A DNA stretch of 64,000 bases from Collinsella sp. TF06-26. GTDB lineage: Bacteria; Actinomycetota; Coriobacteriia; Coriobacteriales; Coriobacteriaceae. Positions 24,379-33,188 of this stretch are shown piece after piece; the stretch's first letter is position 1, and each line of letters opens with the position of its first letter. The stretch is from the NCBI RefSeq assembly GCF_002232035.1, contig NZ_NKXR01000001.1, positions 70,574 to 134,573 of the forward strand, in the 5' to 3' direction. The notes beneath the pieces are model-generated. The model was not told the origin of the DNA, ran no database searches, and saw only the letters and a program-made list of their open reading frames with translations. The position numbers and the translations under genes are program-made.

Positions 24379-24557
24379 CCCTGCAATACACCCGTAATGC
24401 AGGGCCTATGCTCAAGTTTACCCCCTGCAACTGCGTATATTTAACCTGTATACCGTTGGAGATATTCTACCGAGTGCCTGTTTCGCCGCATGCTCTCGAT
24501 ACGCCGATGCCGGACCACGGGCGGTCCGGGGCAACGTCGACAGGGTCTCTCCGGCAT
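24379..24557 (+). promoter_or_regulatory. Structured leader of the formate hydrogenlyase operon
   Basis: The 428-base gap 24154-24581 has no gene I can support. Its first part (to about 24370) is AT-rich and probably holds the divergent promoters. Further down are three stems: CCCTGCA/TGCAGGG (24379-24404); CCGGACC/GGTCCGG (24510-24529); and ATGCCGG/CCGGCAT (24507-24513 with 24551-24557). The last two share bases and cannot form together. The final stem ends 7 bases before the AGGAGGG ribosome site. This looks like a regulatory RNA switch, ligand unknown. Confidence 0.45.
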
Positions 24558-24581
24558 GGGATTCAGGAGGGAGTGAACAAC

Positions 24582-25100
24582 ATGGGCAATAAACGAGTCG
24601 TAGCCGATTCCTCGCGCTGCATTGGGTGTCAAACCTGCATGGCAGCGTGTATCGAGGCACACGACATCCCCGGCAACATTGCCGCGCCGCGTCTGCGCGT
24701 GACGCGTACGTACGAGATCTCCGCACCGGTGGCTTGCCATCACTGCGAGGATGCCCCGTGCGCTAAGGCCTGCCCCACGGGCGCCTTGTTCTTTGATCCA
24801 AAGAACCATCGCATCGGCGTCAACGAGGACAACTGCATCGGCTGCAAGAGCTGCGTCATGGCCTGCCCCTTTGGCGCCGTGAGCGTGGCGACCACGCAGG
24901 TCCCCGTCTTGATGGGCGACGTGCGCGTGGGTTCGCAGACTAAGAGCTTCGTGCTCAAGTGCGACCTGTGCGTGGACCGTCCCGGCGGTCCGGCGTGTGC
25001 CGAGGCGTGCCCGACCAAGGGCCTCACCCTGGTAGACGAGGAGCGCTTGGCGGAGCTGACCGCCGAGCGTGCCCGCGCCACCATCGAAAACGAGGCGTAG
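24582..25100 (+). CDS. hydN: Four-cluster ferredoxin-type electron carrier (HydN/HycB-like)
   Basis: The 172-residue soluble protein has four [4Fe-4S] blocks: CIGCQTCMAAC, CHHCEDAPCAKAC, CIGCKSCVMAC and CDLCVDRPGGPACAEAC. In enterobacteria HydN and HycB accept electrons from formate dehydrogenase-H. It lies 76 bases before fdhF, as hydN often does. The ATG at 24582 follows AGGAGGGAG. An upstream in-frame ATG (24408) would add about 58 residues unrelated to the family and is rejected. Confidence 0.9.
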   Translation: MGNKRVVADSSRCIGCQTCMAACIEAHDIPGNIAAPRLRVTRTYEISAPVACHHCEDAPCAKACPTGALFFDPKNHRIGVNEDNCIGCKSCVMACPFGAVSVATTQVPVLMGDVRVGSQTKSFVLKCDLCVDRPGGPACAEACPTKGLTLVDEERLAELTAERARATIENEA

Positions 25101-25176
25101 GCGGGCGGCCATACAGGCCCGACGATTGTCAAATACGTACCGATTAATCGGTAGCAGAGAAAGGAAGGAGGGTGTC

Positions 25177-27399
25177 ATGGAGAAGCATAAAGTGATCTGC
25201 CCGTACTGCGGTGCCGGTTGCCAGTTTAACCTCTTGGTCCAAAACGGCCAGGTCGTGGGTACCGAACCGCTCAACGGCATCACCAATCAGGGCGAGCTGT
25301 GCCTTAAGGGCATGAGCGGCTACGACTTCATCAACGACACCAAGATCTTGACTCCTCGCGTACTGCACCCGATGATCCGCCGCACCAAGGGCGCGGATCT
25401 TGAGCGCGTAAGCTGGGACGAGGCACTGGATTTCACCGCATCTAAGATGCAGGCCATAATTGACGAATATGGTCCTAACGCTGTCATGACCACCGGCTCT
25501 TCGCGAGGCGGCGGCAATGAGGCGAACTACGTCATGCAGAAGTTTACGCGTGCGTGCATCGGCACCCACAGCGTAGACAACTGCGCTCGTACTTGACACG
25601 GCCCTACTGTCCTCGGTCTGATGGACACGGTTGGTTCAGGTTGCATGTCATGCTCCATCCCCGGTATGGAGGATGCGGGCTGCATTTTCCTCTTCGGCTA
25701 TAACCCTGCCGATTCGCACCCCATCGTCGCAAGGCGTATCGTGCGAGCCAAAGAAAAGGGTTGCAAGATCATCGTCGCCGACCCGCGCCATATCGAAACC
25801 GCGCGTATCGCCGATATCTACCTTCCGATCAAGAACGGTTGCAATGTCGCGTTCCTCAACGCCTTTGCCAACTGTCTGGTCAACGATGGCCTCTACGATA
25901 AGGAATTCGTCGCCGAGCACACGAACGGCTTTGACGAGTGGTGGGAGACCATCAAGAACTACACTCCCGAATCCGTACAGGACATCACGGGTGTCGATCC
26001 CGCGCTGATCCACCAAGCTGCCGAGATGTACGCCACGGCGAAGCCTTCTGCCATCATTGGCTGGGGCATGGGCGTATGCCAGCAGAAGCAGAACCTGAAG
26101 ACAGTGCACACCATCGCCTCCATCGCCTGCGTTGCCGGCCAGATCGGCAAACCCAATTCCGGCCTCGCGCCCGTGCGCGGTCAGAATAACGTCCAGGGCT
26201 CCTGCGATATGGGCATGCTGCCCAACCTGTACCCTGGCTACCAGAAAGTCACCGACCCCGCCGTTCGCGCCAAGTTTGCCAAGGCTTGGGGCGTGCCCGA
26301 GGAAAAGCTCCCGCTCGAGGAGGGCTACAAGCTCACCGACCTGGGCCACCTGGTCGACGAGGGCAAGGTGCACTGCTTCTACAACTACGGCGAGGACCCG
26401 GTGCAGACCGAGCCCGATTCGGCCGGAATGCGCAAGACGCTCTCCGAGCTGGATCTGTTCATTTGCCAGGACATCTTTATGACGCAGACGACTATGCTCG
26501 CCGACGTCATCCTGCCTGCTACCTCTTGGGGCGAGCACGAGGGTGTCTTTACCGCATCCGACCGTAGCTTCCAGCACTTTGACGCGGCCGTTCCGCCCAA
26601 GGGCGAGTGCCGCCACGACTGGGAGATCTTCGCGGACCTGTCCACGCGCATGGGCTACCCCATGCACTACGACAACACCGAGCAGATCTGGAACGAGTGC
26701 ATTAGCCTGTGCCCCAACTTTGTGGGCGCAACCTACGAGAAGATGGCTCCCGAGGGCGGTTACGCCCAGTGGCCGGTCAAGAGCACCGATGTGAACGACC
26801 ACGGTACGCCCGACATGTTCGCTGGTGGCAAGTTCACCACCAAGGACGGCCGCGCCAACCTGATGGCGCACGACTGGGAGGCGCCCTCCGAGCTTCCCGA
26901 CGATGAGTACCCGCTCATCCTGTGCACCGTCCGTGAGGTCGGCCACTACAGCTGCCGCTCGATGACTGGCAACTGCAAGACGCTGGCGCTGCTCGCCGAC
27001 GAGCCCGGCTTTGTCCGCATGAATCCCGCGGACGCCCAGGCGCGTGGTATCAAGAACGGCGACATCGTCTCGATTCACAGCCGCCGCGGCCAGGTATACA
27101 GCCGCGCCGACGTGAGCGACCGCATCAACAAGGGCACGGTCTATATGACCTACCAGTGGTGGATCGGTAAGTGCAACGAGCTGACCATGCACAAGGTCGA
27201 CCCGGTCTCGCATACGCCCGAGGACAAGTTCTCCGCCTGCCAGGTCGACGCCATTGCCGACCAGGTCTGGGCCGAGGGCGAAGTCGAGCGTCAGTACACC
27301 GAGCTCAAGCAGGCTCTGGTCGACGCCGCTGCTCCCCAGGACGTTGAGCCCGGTGCCGCCAAGTTCGACGACGAGACGCACGTGAATCAAATCGTGTAG
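25177..27399 (+). CDS. fdhF: Formate dehydrogenase H catalytic subunit (FdhF), selenoprotein with Sec140
   Basis: This molybdopterin enzyme oxidises formate to CO2. ATG 25177 follows AAGGAAGGAGG. The frame runs through an in-frame TGA at 25594-25596 (codon 140) to TAG at 27397, 740 residues with Sec. The flanks DNCART and HGPTVLGL match the Sec site of E. coli FdhF, whose Sec is also residue 140. The [4Fe-4S] cysteines are Cys8, 11, 15 and 42, again at the E. coli positions. No Tat signal is present, so it is cytosolic and docks on the ferredoxin subunits of the hydrogenase. It is not a pseudogene: both halves are full-length and conserved. Confidence 0.97.
25594..25640 (+). promoter_or_regulatory. 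SECIS element of fdhF
   Basis: TGTCC (25608-25612) pairs with GGACA (25623-25627). The apical loop contains GGTCTG, the loop sequence recognised by SelB in the E. coli fdhF SECIS. The loop lies 17-26 bases after the UGA. Confidence 0.85.
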
Positions 27400-27420
27400 T
27401 CCCGTTCTCGTTGGCTTTTT

Positions 27421-27455
27421 GGGCCGGGCGTCCCGCACGTTCGGGAGCCCGGCCC
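27421..27455 (+). terminator. Strong hairpin between fdhF and the hyf genes
   Basis: GGGCCGGGC, then TCCCG, pairs with CGGGA, then GCCCGGCCC, one bulged base, 6-base loop, followed by GTTATTTT. It may partly terminate the fdhF transcript and lower expression of the membrane hydrogenase genes, or protect the upstream mRNA. Confidence 0.65.
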
Positions 27456-27477
27456 GTTATTTTGAAAGGAAGTGGGG

Positions 27478-28095
27478 ATGAACCGCTTCATCGACATCAA
27501 CCCGGAGAGGTGCATCGGCTGCGGAACATGCCAGTCCGCCTGTGCCGACGCCCACCGGATGCAGGGTCTTCAGGATACGCCGCGCCTGGCGCTCGTGAAG
27601 ACCGGCGGTATTTCGGCCGCCCTTGCCTGCCACCATTGCGAGGGTGCCCCCTGCGCCGAGGTTTGCCCGGTGAATGCCATCGAGCACGATGGCGACCGCA
27701 TCCGCGTCAAGGAGCAGGAGTGCATTGGGTGCAGGCTGTGCGCCATCGCGTGCCCCTTCGGAGCCATCCATCCCGATGGCACGTCTATCGCCGGTGTCGC
27801 AGGCATGTGCGACCCGACGCCTTCGTATCCTAAGTCCCTGAGTAGCCTGCTTACGTGGGCTCCTGGCCAGTACACCTGCGCCGTTAAGTGCGACCTGTGC
27901 GCCTTCGATCCGGACGGCCCGCATTGTGTGGCGGCGTGCCCCACCAAGGCGCTGACCGTCATGGGCGGCGCGGCCGATCGCGAGCTCGACGAGGCCAAGC
28001 GCCTGCGCTCGATCGAAAACGGTCCGGCTGTCGACGTCACCGCTGTGGCCCAGGGCCTGTCCGAGAAAGCAGAAGGGAGCGTAAACAATGGATAG
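27478..28095 (+). CDS. hyfA: Four-cluster ferredoxin subunit of the formate hydrogenlyase (HyfA/HycB-like)
   Basis: The 205-residue protein has four [4Fe-4S] motifs: CIGCGTCQSAC, CHHCEGAPCAEVC, CIGCRLCAIAC and CDLCAFDPDGPHCVAAC. It would sit between FdhF and the hydrogenase peripheral arm. It differs from the HydN-like protein upstream by an insert of about 25 residues before the last cluster. ATG 27478 is preferred to the in-frame GTG 6 bases earlier because of its spacing from AAAGGAAG. It overlaps hyfB by 8 bases. Confidence 0.88.
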   Translation: MNRFIDINPERCIGCGTCQSACADAHRMQGLQDTPRLALVKTGGISAALACHHCEGAPCAEVCPVNAIEHDGDRIRVKEQECIGCRLCAIACPFGAIHPDGTSIAGVAGMCDPTPSYPKSLSSLLTWAPGQYTCAVKCDLCAFDPDGPHCVAACPTKALTVMGGAADRELDEAKRLRSIENGPAVDVTAVAQGLSEKAEGSVNNG

Positions 28096-30106
28096 CATGA
28101 CGCTGTTTATCGCATCGCTTGCCGTCTCGTGCATCGGTGCGCTCGCCTCGGTTCTGCTGATCAAAGCCGATAACGCCGCCAAGACCGCCGGCTGCCTTGT
28201 CGGCGCCGTCGCCGCGGTGCTTTCGTTTGTGGCCGGTATCCAGGCCGTGCTGGGCAATGTCGCGTCGGTCGACACCATCGTGTTCTTCCCGTTTGCCCAT
28301 TTCCAGCTGCTGCTCAATCAGCTGTCCGGTCTGTTCGTGGCACTCATCTCGGTGCTCGCGTTTGCCGGTTCGATCTACGGTCTCAACTACTTTGATGAGT
28401 ACCCGGGCAAAAAGGGCCGCGCCGGCTTCTTCTTTAACACCTTCGTGGCGTCCATGATGCTCGTCATCACCGCCGACAACGTGTTTTGGTTCCTGGTCGC
28501 CTTTGAGCTCATGTCGCTGACCTCTTACTTCTTGGTTGTGATCGAGGAGAACGAGAACTCCATCCATGGCGGTTGGCTCTACTTTGTGATCGCGCACGTG
28601 GGCTTTGTGCTCATCATGGCGAGCTTCCTCACCATGACCAACTTCGCCGGTGGCTCGTTTGCCTTTGCGGATTTCCGCGCTACGCAGTTTAGCCCCGCGG
28701 TCGCATCCGTGTGCTTCGTGCTTGCCTTCTTTGGCTTTGGCGCCAAGGCCGGTATCATTCCGCTGCACGGCTGGCTGCCCAAGGCACATCCCGAGGCGCC
28801 GTCCAACGTGAGTGCCCTCATGTCCGGCGGCATGATCAAGATCGGTATCTTCGGTATCCTCAAGGTGGGTCTCGACCTGCTCTCCGCCTCGGGCGTTCAG
28901 GTCTGGTGGGGCCTTATGGTCATGGTCTTCGGTGCGATATCGTCGGTTCTCGGCGTGGCCTTCGCCCTGCAGGAGCATGACATCAAGCGCCTGCTGGCCT
29001 ATCACTCCGTCGAGAACATCGGCATCATTCTGCTCGGCGTCGGCGCCTCCATGGCCGCCATGGCGCTCAACTCGGTCGGCATCGCCGTCCTGGCTCTGAT
29101 GGCCGCCCTCTACCACACGTTTAACCACGCGATGTTTAAGGGCGAGCTGTTCTTGGGTGCCGGTGCGCTGCTGTACTCCACGGGTACGCGCAATATGGAG
29201 AAGATGGGCGGCCTGTTCCGTCGTATGCCGGCAACGGCCATCTGCTTCCTTATTGGCGCGCTTGCCATCTCGGCCATCCCGCCCTTCAACGGTTTTGTGT
29301 CCGAGTGGTTTACCTACCAGTCGTTGTTCAACGCCGCTATGCAGGGCGACAAGGCCGTCATGATCGTGGCCGTGTTCGCTGCCGTCGCGCTTGCCATTAC
29401 CGGCGCTCTGGCCGTCACGTGTTTCGTCAAGGCCTATGGCGTCTCCTTTGCCTCCGCGCCCCGCTCCGAGGCCGCGGCCAATGCCAAGGAGGTTCCCGCC
29501 CCCATGGTGTTTGCGCAGGGCCTGCTCGCGGCCATCTGCGTCGTGCTGGGCATTGGCGCTCCCGTGATCGCGCCCGTGCTGGTCGATGTCGCCGCGTCCG
29601 TGCTGCATCCGTACGGTGGCGTGTTTGCCGCCGAGGGCATGGAGCTCATGAACCAGTACTCCGGCGCTGCCACCTCCACGCCCGCGATCGCTATTGCGCT
29701 CGTGGTGCTTGTCGGCCTTGCCTGCGGCTATCGCAAGCTCAAGACCGTCGGCAAGGTGCAGAAGTCCCAGCCGTGGGCATGCGGCTATGCTCCCAACGAG
29801 CATATGCCCGTCGTGGCCACGACCTTTGCCTCCGAGGTGTCCTGGTTTATGCAGCCGCTCTACACGCTGCGCGACCGCTGCACGGCCGTCTGCTGGTCCA
29901 TCGCGCACTTCTTCCAGAAGCTCACCGGTGTGGCCGAGGCTGTGGAGCCCGTACCCGACAAGGTTCTCGTCGATGCCCCGCATAAGGGTGTCGAGAAGCT
30001 CGCCGACCTCGCGACTAAGCTCGAGGGCGGCAACTACAGCATCTATATCTGCTACATCGTCGCGGCGCTCGTGGTGTTCCTCGTGCTCGCCGTGCAAATG
30101 GGTTAA
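28088..30106 (+). CDS. hyfB: Hydrogenase-4 membrane subunit HyfB (NuoL/MrpA-like)
   Basis: This 672-residue polytopic membrane protein has the length of E. coli HyfB. It has the proton-antiporter-like core (GIIPLHGWLPKAHPEAPSNV and LLAYHSVENIGIILLG) and the second half seen in HycC/HyfB. It forms part of the proton-translocating membrane arm. AAGGGAGCG precedes ATG 28088 inside the end of the ferredoxin gene. Confidence 0.93.
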   Translation: MDSMTLFIASLAVSCIGALASVLLIKADNAAKTAGCLVGAVAAVLSFVAGIQAVLGNVASVDTIVFFPFAHFQLLLNQLSGLFVALISVLAFAGSIYGLNYFDEYPGKKGRAGFFFNTFVASMMLVITADNVFWFLVAFELMSLTSYFLVVIEENENSIHGGWLYFVIAHVGFVLIMASFLTMTNFAGGSFAFADFRATQFSPAVASVCFVLAFFGFGAKAGIIPLHGWLPKAHPEAPSNVSALMSGGMIKIGIFGILKVGLDLLSASGVQVWWGLMVMVFGAISSVLGVAFALQEHDIKRLLAYHSVENIGIILLGVGASMAAMALNSVGIAVLALMAALYHTFNHAMFKGELFLGAGALLYSTGTRNMEKMGGLFRRMPATAICFLIGALAISAIPPFNGFVSEWFTYQSLFNAAMQGDKAVMIVAVFAAVALAITGALAVTCFVKAYGVSFASAPRSEAAANAKEVPAPMVFAQGLLAAICVVLGIGAPVIAPVLVDVAASVLHPYGGVFAAEGMELMNQYSGAATSTPAIAIALVVLVGLACGYRKLKTVGKVQKSQPWACGYAPNEHMPVVATTFASEVSWFMQPLYTLRDRCTAVCWSIAHFFQKLTGVAEAVEPVPDKVLVDAPHKGVEKLADLATKLEGGNYSIYICYIVAALVVFLVLAVQMG

Positions 30107-30118
30107 GGAGGGGAGAGC

Positions 30119-31045
30119 ATGAACAACATCGTACTTGCCGTTCTGCAGGGCGTGGTCGTCATGGCCGTCGCGCCGTTCTTCTCCGGTCTCGGTCGCGTGA
30201 TCCGCGCCAAGATGCACAACCGTCGCGGCCCCAGCATCATGCAAGACTACCGCGACCTGGCCAAGCTCTTTGCGCGCCCCGAGTCCCAGAGCGAGGACGC
30301 GAGCTTTGCGCTGCGCATCATGCCGCCGCTGTTCTTCGCCGTCGCCTTTATGCTCGCGATGGGCTTGCCGCTCTTTACGGCACAAAGCCCCATCCCGGTC
30401 TTTGGTGACGCCATCACCATCATGTATAGCTTGGCGCTCGCCCGCTTCTTCTTCGCCCTCTGCGGTGTGGATTCGTCCAACGCCTACGCCGGTATCGGCG
30501 GCGTTCGCGAGCTGCTCATGAGCGTGCTCATCGAGCCGTCCATGCTGCTGGCGCTGTTTGCCGCCGCCCTGGTGTGCGGCTCCACCGACATCGCCACCAT
30601 GGGTCAGCACATCATGACGGGTGCCGTCGACGCGCCGGTCGCCGTGATCCTCGCCGGCATCGCCTTTGCGATTGCCTGCTACATGGAACTCGGCAAGCTG
30701 CCGTTTGACCAGGCTGAGGCCGAGCAGGAGCTCCAGGAAGGTCCGCTCGCCGAGCTTTCCGGACCGTCGCTTGCGATGGCCAAGCTCGCCATGTCCATGA
30801 AGCAGGTCCTGGTCGTCGCCTGGTTCTGCGCGATCTTCGTCCCCTGGGGCGAGCCCGCGACCGTGGGCATCGCGGCCGTTCTGGGCGCGGCCATCTTCCT
30901 GGTGAAGTGCCTTATCGACTTTGTCGTGTGCGGCGTGATCGAGAACTCCTGCTCGCGCTCGCGTTTTAAGGTGCTCGGCAATCAGACCTGGGCCGTCGTG
31001 GGGATCGCCGTTCTGGCGTTTGTCTTCGTGGTCGTCGGCGTGTAG
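30119..31045 (+). CDS. hyfC: Hydrogenase-4 membrane subunit HyfC (NuoH-like)
   Basis: The 308-residue, roughly eight-helix protein has the NuoH/HycD features RRGPSIMQDYRDLAKL and PFDQAEAEQELQEGP. NuoH-type subunits anchor the hydrophilic arm and lie at the start of the proton path. The start lies 12 bases after hyfB and follows AAGGAGGGGAG. Confidence 0.93.
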   Translation: MNNIVLAVLQGVVVMAVAPFFSGLGRVIRAKMHNRRGPSIMQDYRDLAKLFARPESQSEDASFALRIMPPLFFAVAFMLAMGLPLFTAQSPIPVFGDAITIMYSLALARFFFALCGVDSSNAYAGIGGVRELLMSVLIEPSMLLALFAAALVCGSTDIATMGQHIMTGAVDAPVAVILAGIAFAIACYMELGKLPFDQAEAEQELQEGPLAELSGPSLAMAKLAMSMKQVLVVAWFCAIFVPWGEPATVGIAAVLGAAIFLVKCLIDFVVCGVIENSCSRSRFKVLGNQTWAVVGIAVLAFVFVVVGV

Positions 31046-31060
31046 GAGAAGGGAGAAACA

Positions 31061-32518
31061 ATGTCATTTGCAGTCAGTCTGTCCCTTCTCGGCTTGGTCG
31101 CTATCGCGGCCCCGATGGTGGCCTCGGTGCTCGTCGCCCTGTTCCCCCGTCCGTACGCCAAGTGGTTCAGCGTTTTGGGTGCCGCCGTCTCGACGGTCTG
31201 CACCATCGCCCTCGCCGCGAATTTCGCCGGCGCCGGCATGCCCGACACGCAGGTCCCTCTGATCTCGTTTGGGCAGACCCTCGTCATGGGATTCACCTTC
31301 GATCGCATGAGCACGCTGCTCGCGCCCGCCTTTGTGGGTATCGGCCTGCTTGTCGTGATCTATTCGATTCCCTATATGAGCGAGAATAACCGTGAGCATC
31401 CCGATGCGCCGCGTCGTCGCTTCTACGCGTACCTCGCGACCTTCATCGGCGCCATGGCCGGCCTCGTGTACAGCTCGACCCTTTTGGGCCAGCTCGTGTT
31501 CTTTGAGATCACGGGTGCGTGCTCTTGGGGCCTCATTAGCTACTACATGACGCCTACGGCCAAGAAGGCCGGCATGAAGGCCCTGATCATCACGCATATC
31601 GGTGCGCTCGGCCTGTATCTGGGCGCCGCCATCGTGTTTGCCCACACCGGCACCTTCGCCATTACCGCGATTGCCGGCCTCGATGCCAAGCTCAAGGCTA
31701 TCGTCCTTTTGCTCGTGCTGTTTGCAGCCTGGGCCAAGTCCGCACAGGTTCCCATGTACATGTGGCTGCCTTCGGCCATGGAGGCGCCGACGCCTGTTTC
31801 GGCCTACCTGCATGGCGCCTCGATGGTCAAGGTCGGCGTGTGCGTGTTCGCGCGTGCGCTCGTTTCTGCCGGAGAGGTTCCCGAGATCGTGGGCTGGGTC
31901 GCCATTATCGACGCCATGGTCACTATGCTCTTTGGTTTCCTTATGTACCTGCCGCAAAAGGACATGAAGCGTCTGCTGGCCTTCTCCACGATCGCCCAGC
32001 TCTCCTACGTGTTCTTTGGTCTGGGCCTTTCGGTCTTTGGCAGCCAGCTCGCCTTCGATGGCGCCGTCTGCCACATCTTTAACCACGCCTTCGCGAAGAC
32101 GCTGTTCTTCCTGATCGCCGGTTCGTTCTCCTTTACGCTCGGTACGCGTATGCTGCCCAAGCTTCGCGGCATCGTAAAGAAGTACCCGATCTCGGGCGTG
32201 GGCTTTGGTGTCGCCGCGCTCGCCATTGCCGGCGTGCCGCCCATGAACACGTTCTTCTCGAAGTTCCAGATCATCGCCGGCGGCTTTTCTGTGGGTGCCG
32301 GCAACGTCGCGATTCTGGTGCTCGTGTGCATCATGGTTGCCGAGACCGTCGCCACCTTTGCCTGGTTCCTTAAGTGGATGGGCTATTGCCTGCCCGGCGA
32401 GCCGAGCGAAGAGGTCGCTGCGGGAGCCCCGCTTCCCCGCGCGATGGCGTTCGTGTTCATCGTGCTCATCATCATGGTCATCGTCAGCGGCCCGCTTTCG
32501 GCCAGCTGGATCGGTTAG
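31061..32518 (+). CDS. hyfD: Hydrogenase-4 membrane subunit HyfD (antiporter-like)
   Basis: The 485-residue protein is a NuoL/M/N-type channel subunit with YMWLPSAMEAPTPVSAYLHG and a long run of hydrophobic helices. Its presence, with HyfE and HyfF, marks the operon as hydrogenase-4 type rather than the simpler hydrogenase-3 (Hyc). More antiporter-like subunits imply greater proton pumping. Spacer 15 bases. Confidence 0.92.
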   Translation: MSFAVSLSLLGLVAIAAPMVASVLVALFPRPYAKWFSVLGAAVSTVCTIALAANFAGAGMPDTQVPLISFGQTLVMGFTFDRMSTLLAPAFVGIGLLVVIYSIPYMSENNREHPDAPRRRFYAYLATFIGAMAGLVYSSTLLGQLVFFEITGACSWGLISYYMTPTAKKAGMKALIITHIGALGLYLGAAIVFAHTGTFAITAIAGLDAKLKAIVLLLVLFAAWAKSAQVPMYMWLPSAMEAPTPVSAYLHGASMVKVGVCVFARALVSAGEVPEIVGWVAIIDAMVTMLFGFLMYLPQKDMKRLLAFSTIAQLSYVFFGLGLSVFGSQLAFDGAVCHIFNHAFAKTLFFLIAGSFSFTLGTRMLPKLRGIVKKYPISGVGFGVAALAIAGVPPMNTFFSKFQIIAGGFSVGAGNVAILVLVCIMVAETVATFAWFLKWMGYCLPGEPSEEVAAGAPLPRAMAFVFIVLIIMVIVSGPLSASWIG

Positions 32519-32531
32519 GAGGTAGAACGAC

Positions 32532-33185
32532 ATGGGTTATTCGATCGTCAACATCCTTGGCGGCCTTCTGATCGTCACGTCCACCATGGTGGTCGTCTCC
32601 AAGAACATCAAACATGCCATCCGCTGGTATGCGGTGCAGTCGCTGGTGCTCGTGGGGCTGCTCGCTACGCTCGGTGTCACCACCGGTGCGCAGGAGCTGC
32701 TTATGTGGGCCGGATCTGCCTTTATCACTAAGGTCGTCCTGGTCCCTTATATCCTCAACCGCGCATACAAGAAGATGGGCGAGCCGAGCGACGCATCGCT
32801 CAAGGCCGGCCTTAAGCCCGCGTGGGCCATTTGCATCATCGCCGTCGAGGTCGCGATCTGCTTTGCCGTCGTGACGCAGATTAGCCTGCCCACGGCCGAG
32901 GTCGCAACGCCTGCGCTCGCCATTAGCTTCGCTCACTTCTTTGTGGGCCTCACCTGCATCATCTCGCAGCGCAACATCATGAAGCAGATCTTTGGATACT
33001 GCCTTATGGAAAACGGCAGCCATGTGACGCTCGCGCTTTTGGCCCCCACCGCTCCCGAGATCATCGAGATCGGTATCGCCACCGACGCCATCTTTGCCGT
33101 CATCATCATGTCCATCGTCGTGCGTCGCATTTGGGACGACTCCCACTCGCTCGATGCGCGCGACCTGTCCGAGCTGAGGGGGTAG
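32532..33185 (+). CDS. hyfE: Hydrogenase-4 membrane subunit HyfE
   Basis: The 217-residue protein matches E. coli HyfE in length (about 216). It has six or so hydrophobic segments and NuoK-like character in its N-terminal part. TAGGAGGT lies ahead of ATG 32532. The gap to hyfF is 3 bases. Confidence 0.9.
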   Translation: MGYSIVNILGGLLIVTSTMVVVSKNIKHAIRWYAVQSLVLVGLLATLGVTTGAQELLMWAGSAFITKVVLVPYILNRAYKKMGEPSDASLKAGLKPAWAICIIAVEVAICFAVVTQISLPTAEVATPALAISFAHFFVGLTCIISQRNIMKQIFGYCLMENGSHVTLALLAPTAPEIIEIGIATDAIFAVIIMSIVVRRIWDDSHSLDARDLSELRG

Positions 33186-33188
33186 TCC

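Noticed and set aside
25594-25620. Split of fdhF into two genes or a pseudogene at the TGA
   Set aside because: The frame is unbroken on both sides, flanks match the Sec site of FdhF, a SECIS-like hairpin follows, and SelA, SelB, SelD and tRNA(Sec) are present in the window.
28037-30610. 857-codon open frame on the minus strand
   Set aside because: It mirrors hyfB and hyfC. The His/Glu/Asp-rich translation is typical of a reverse shadow of membrane-protein codons.
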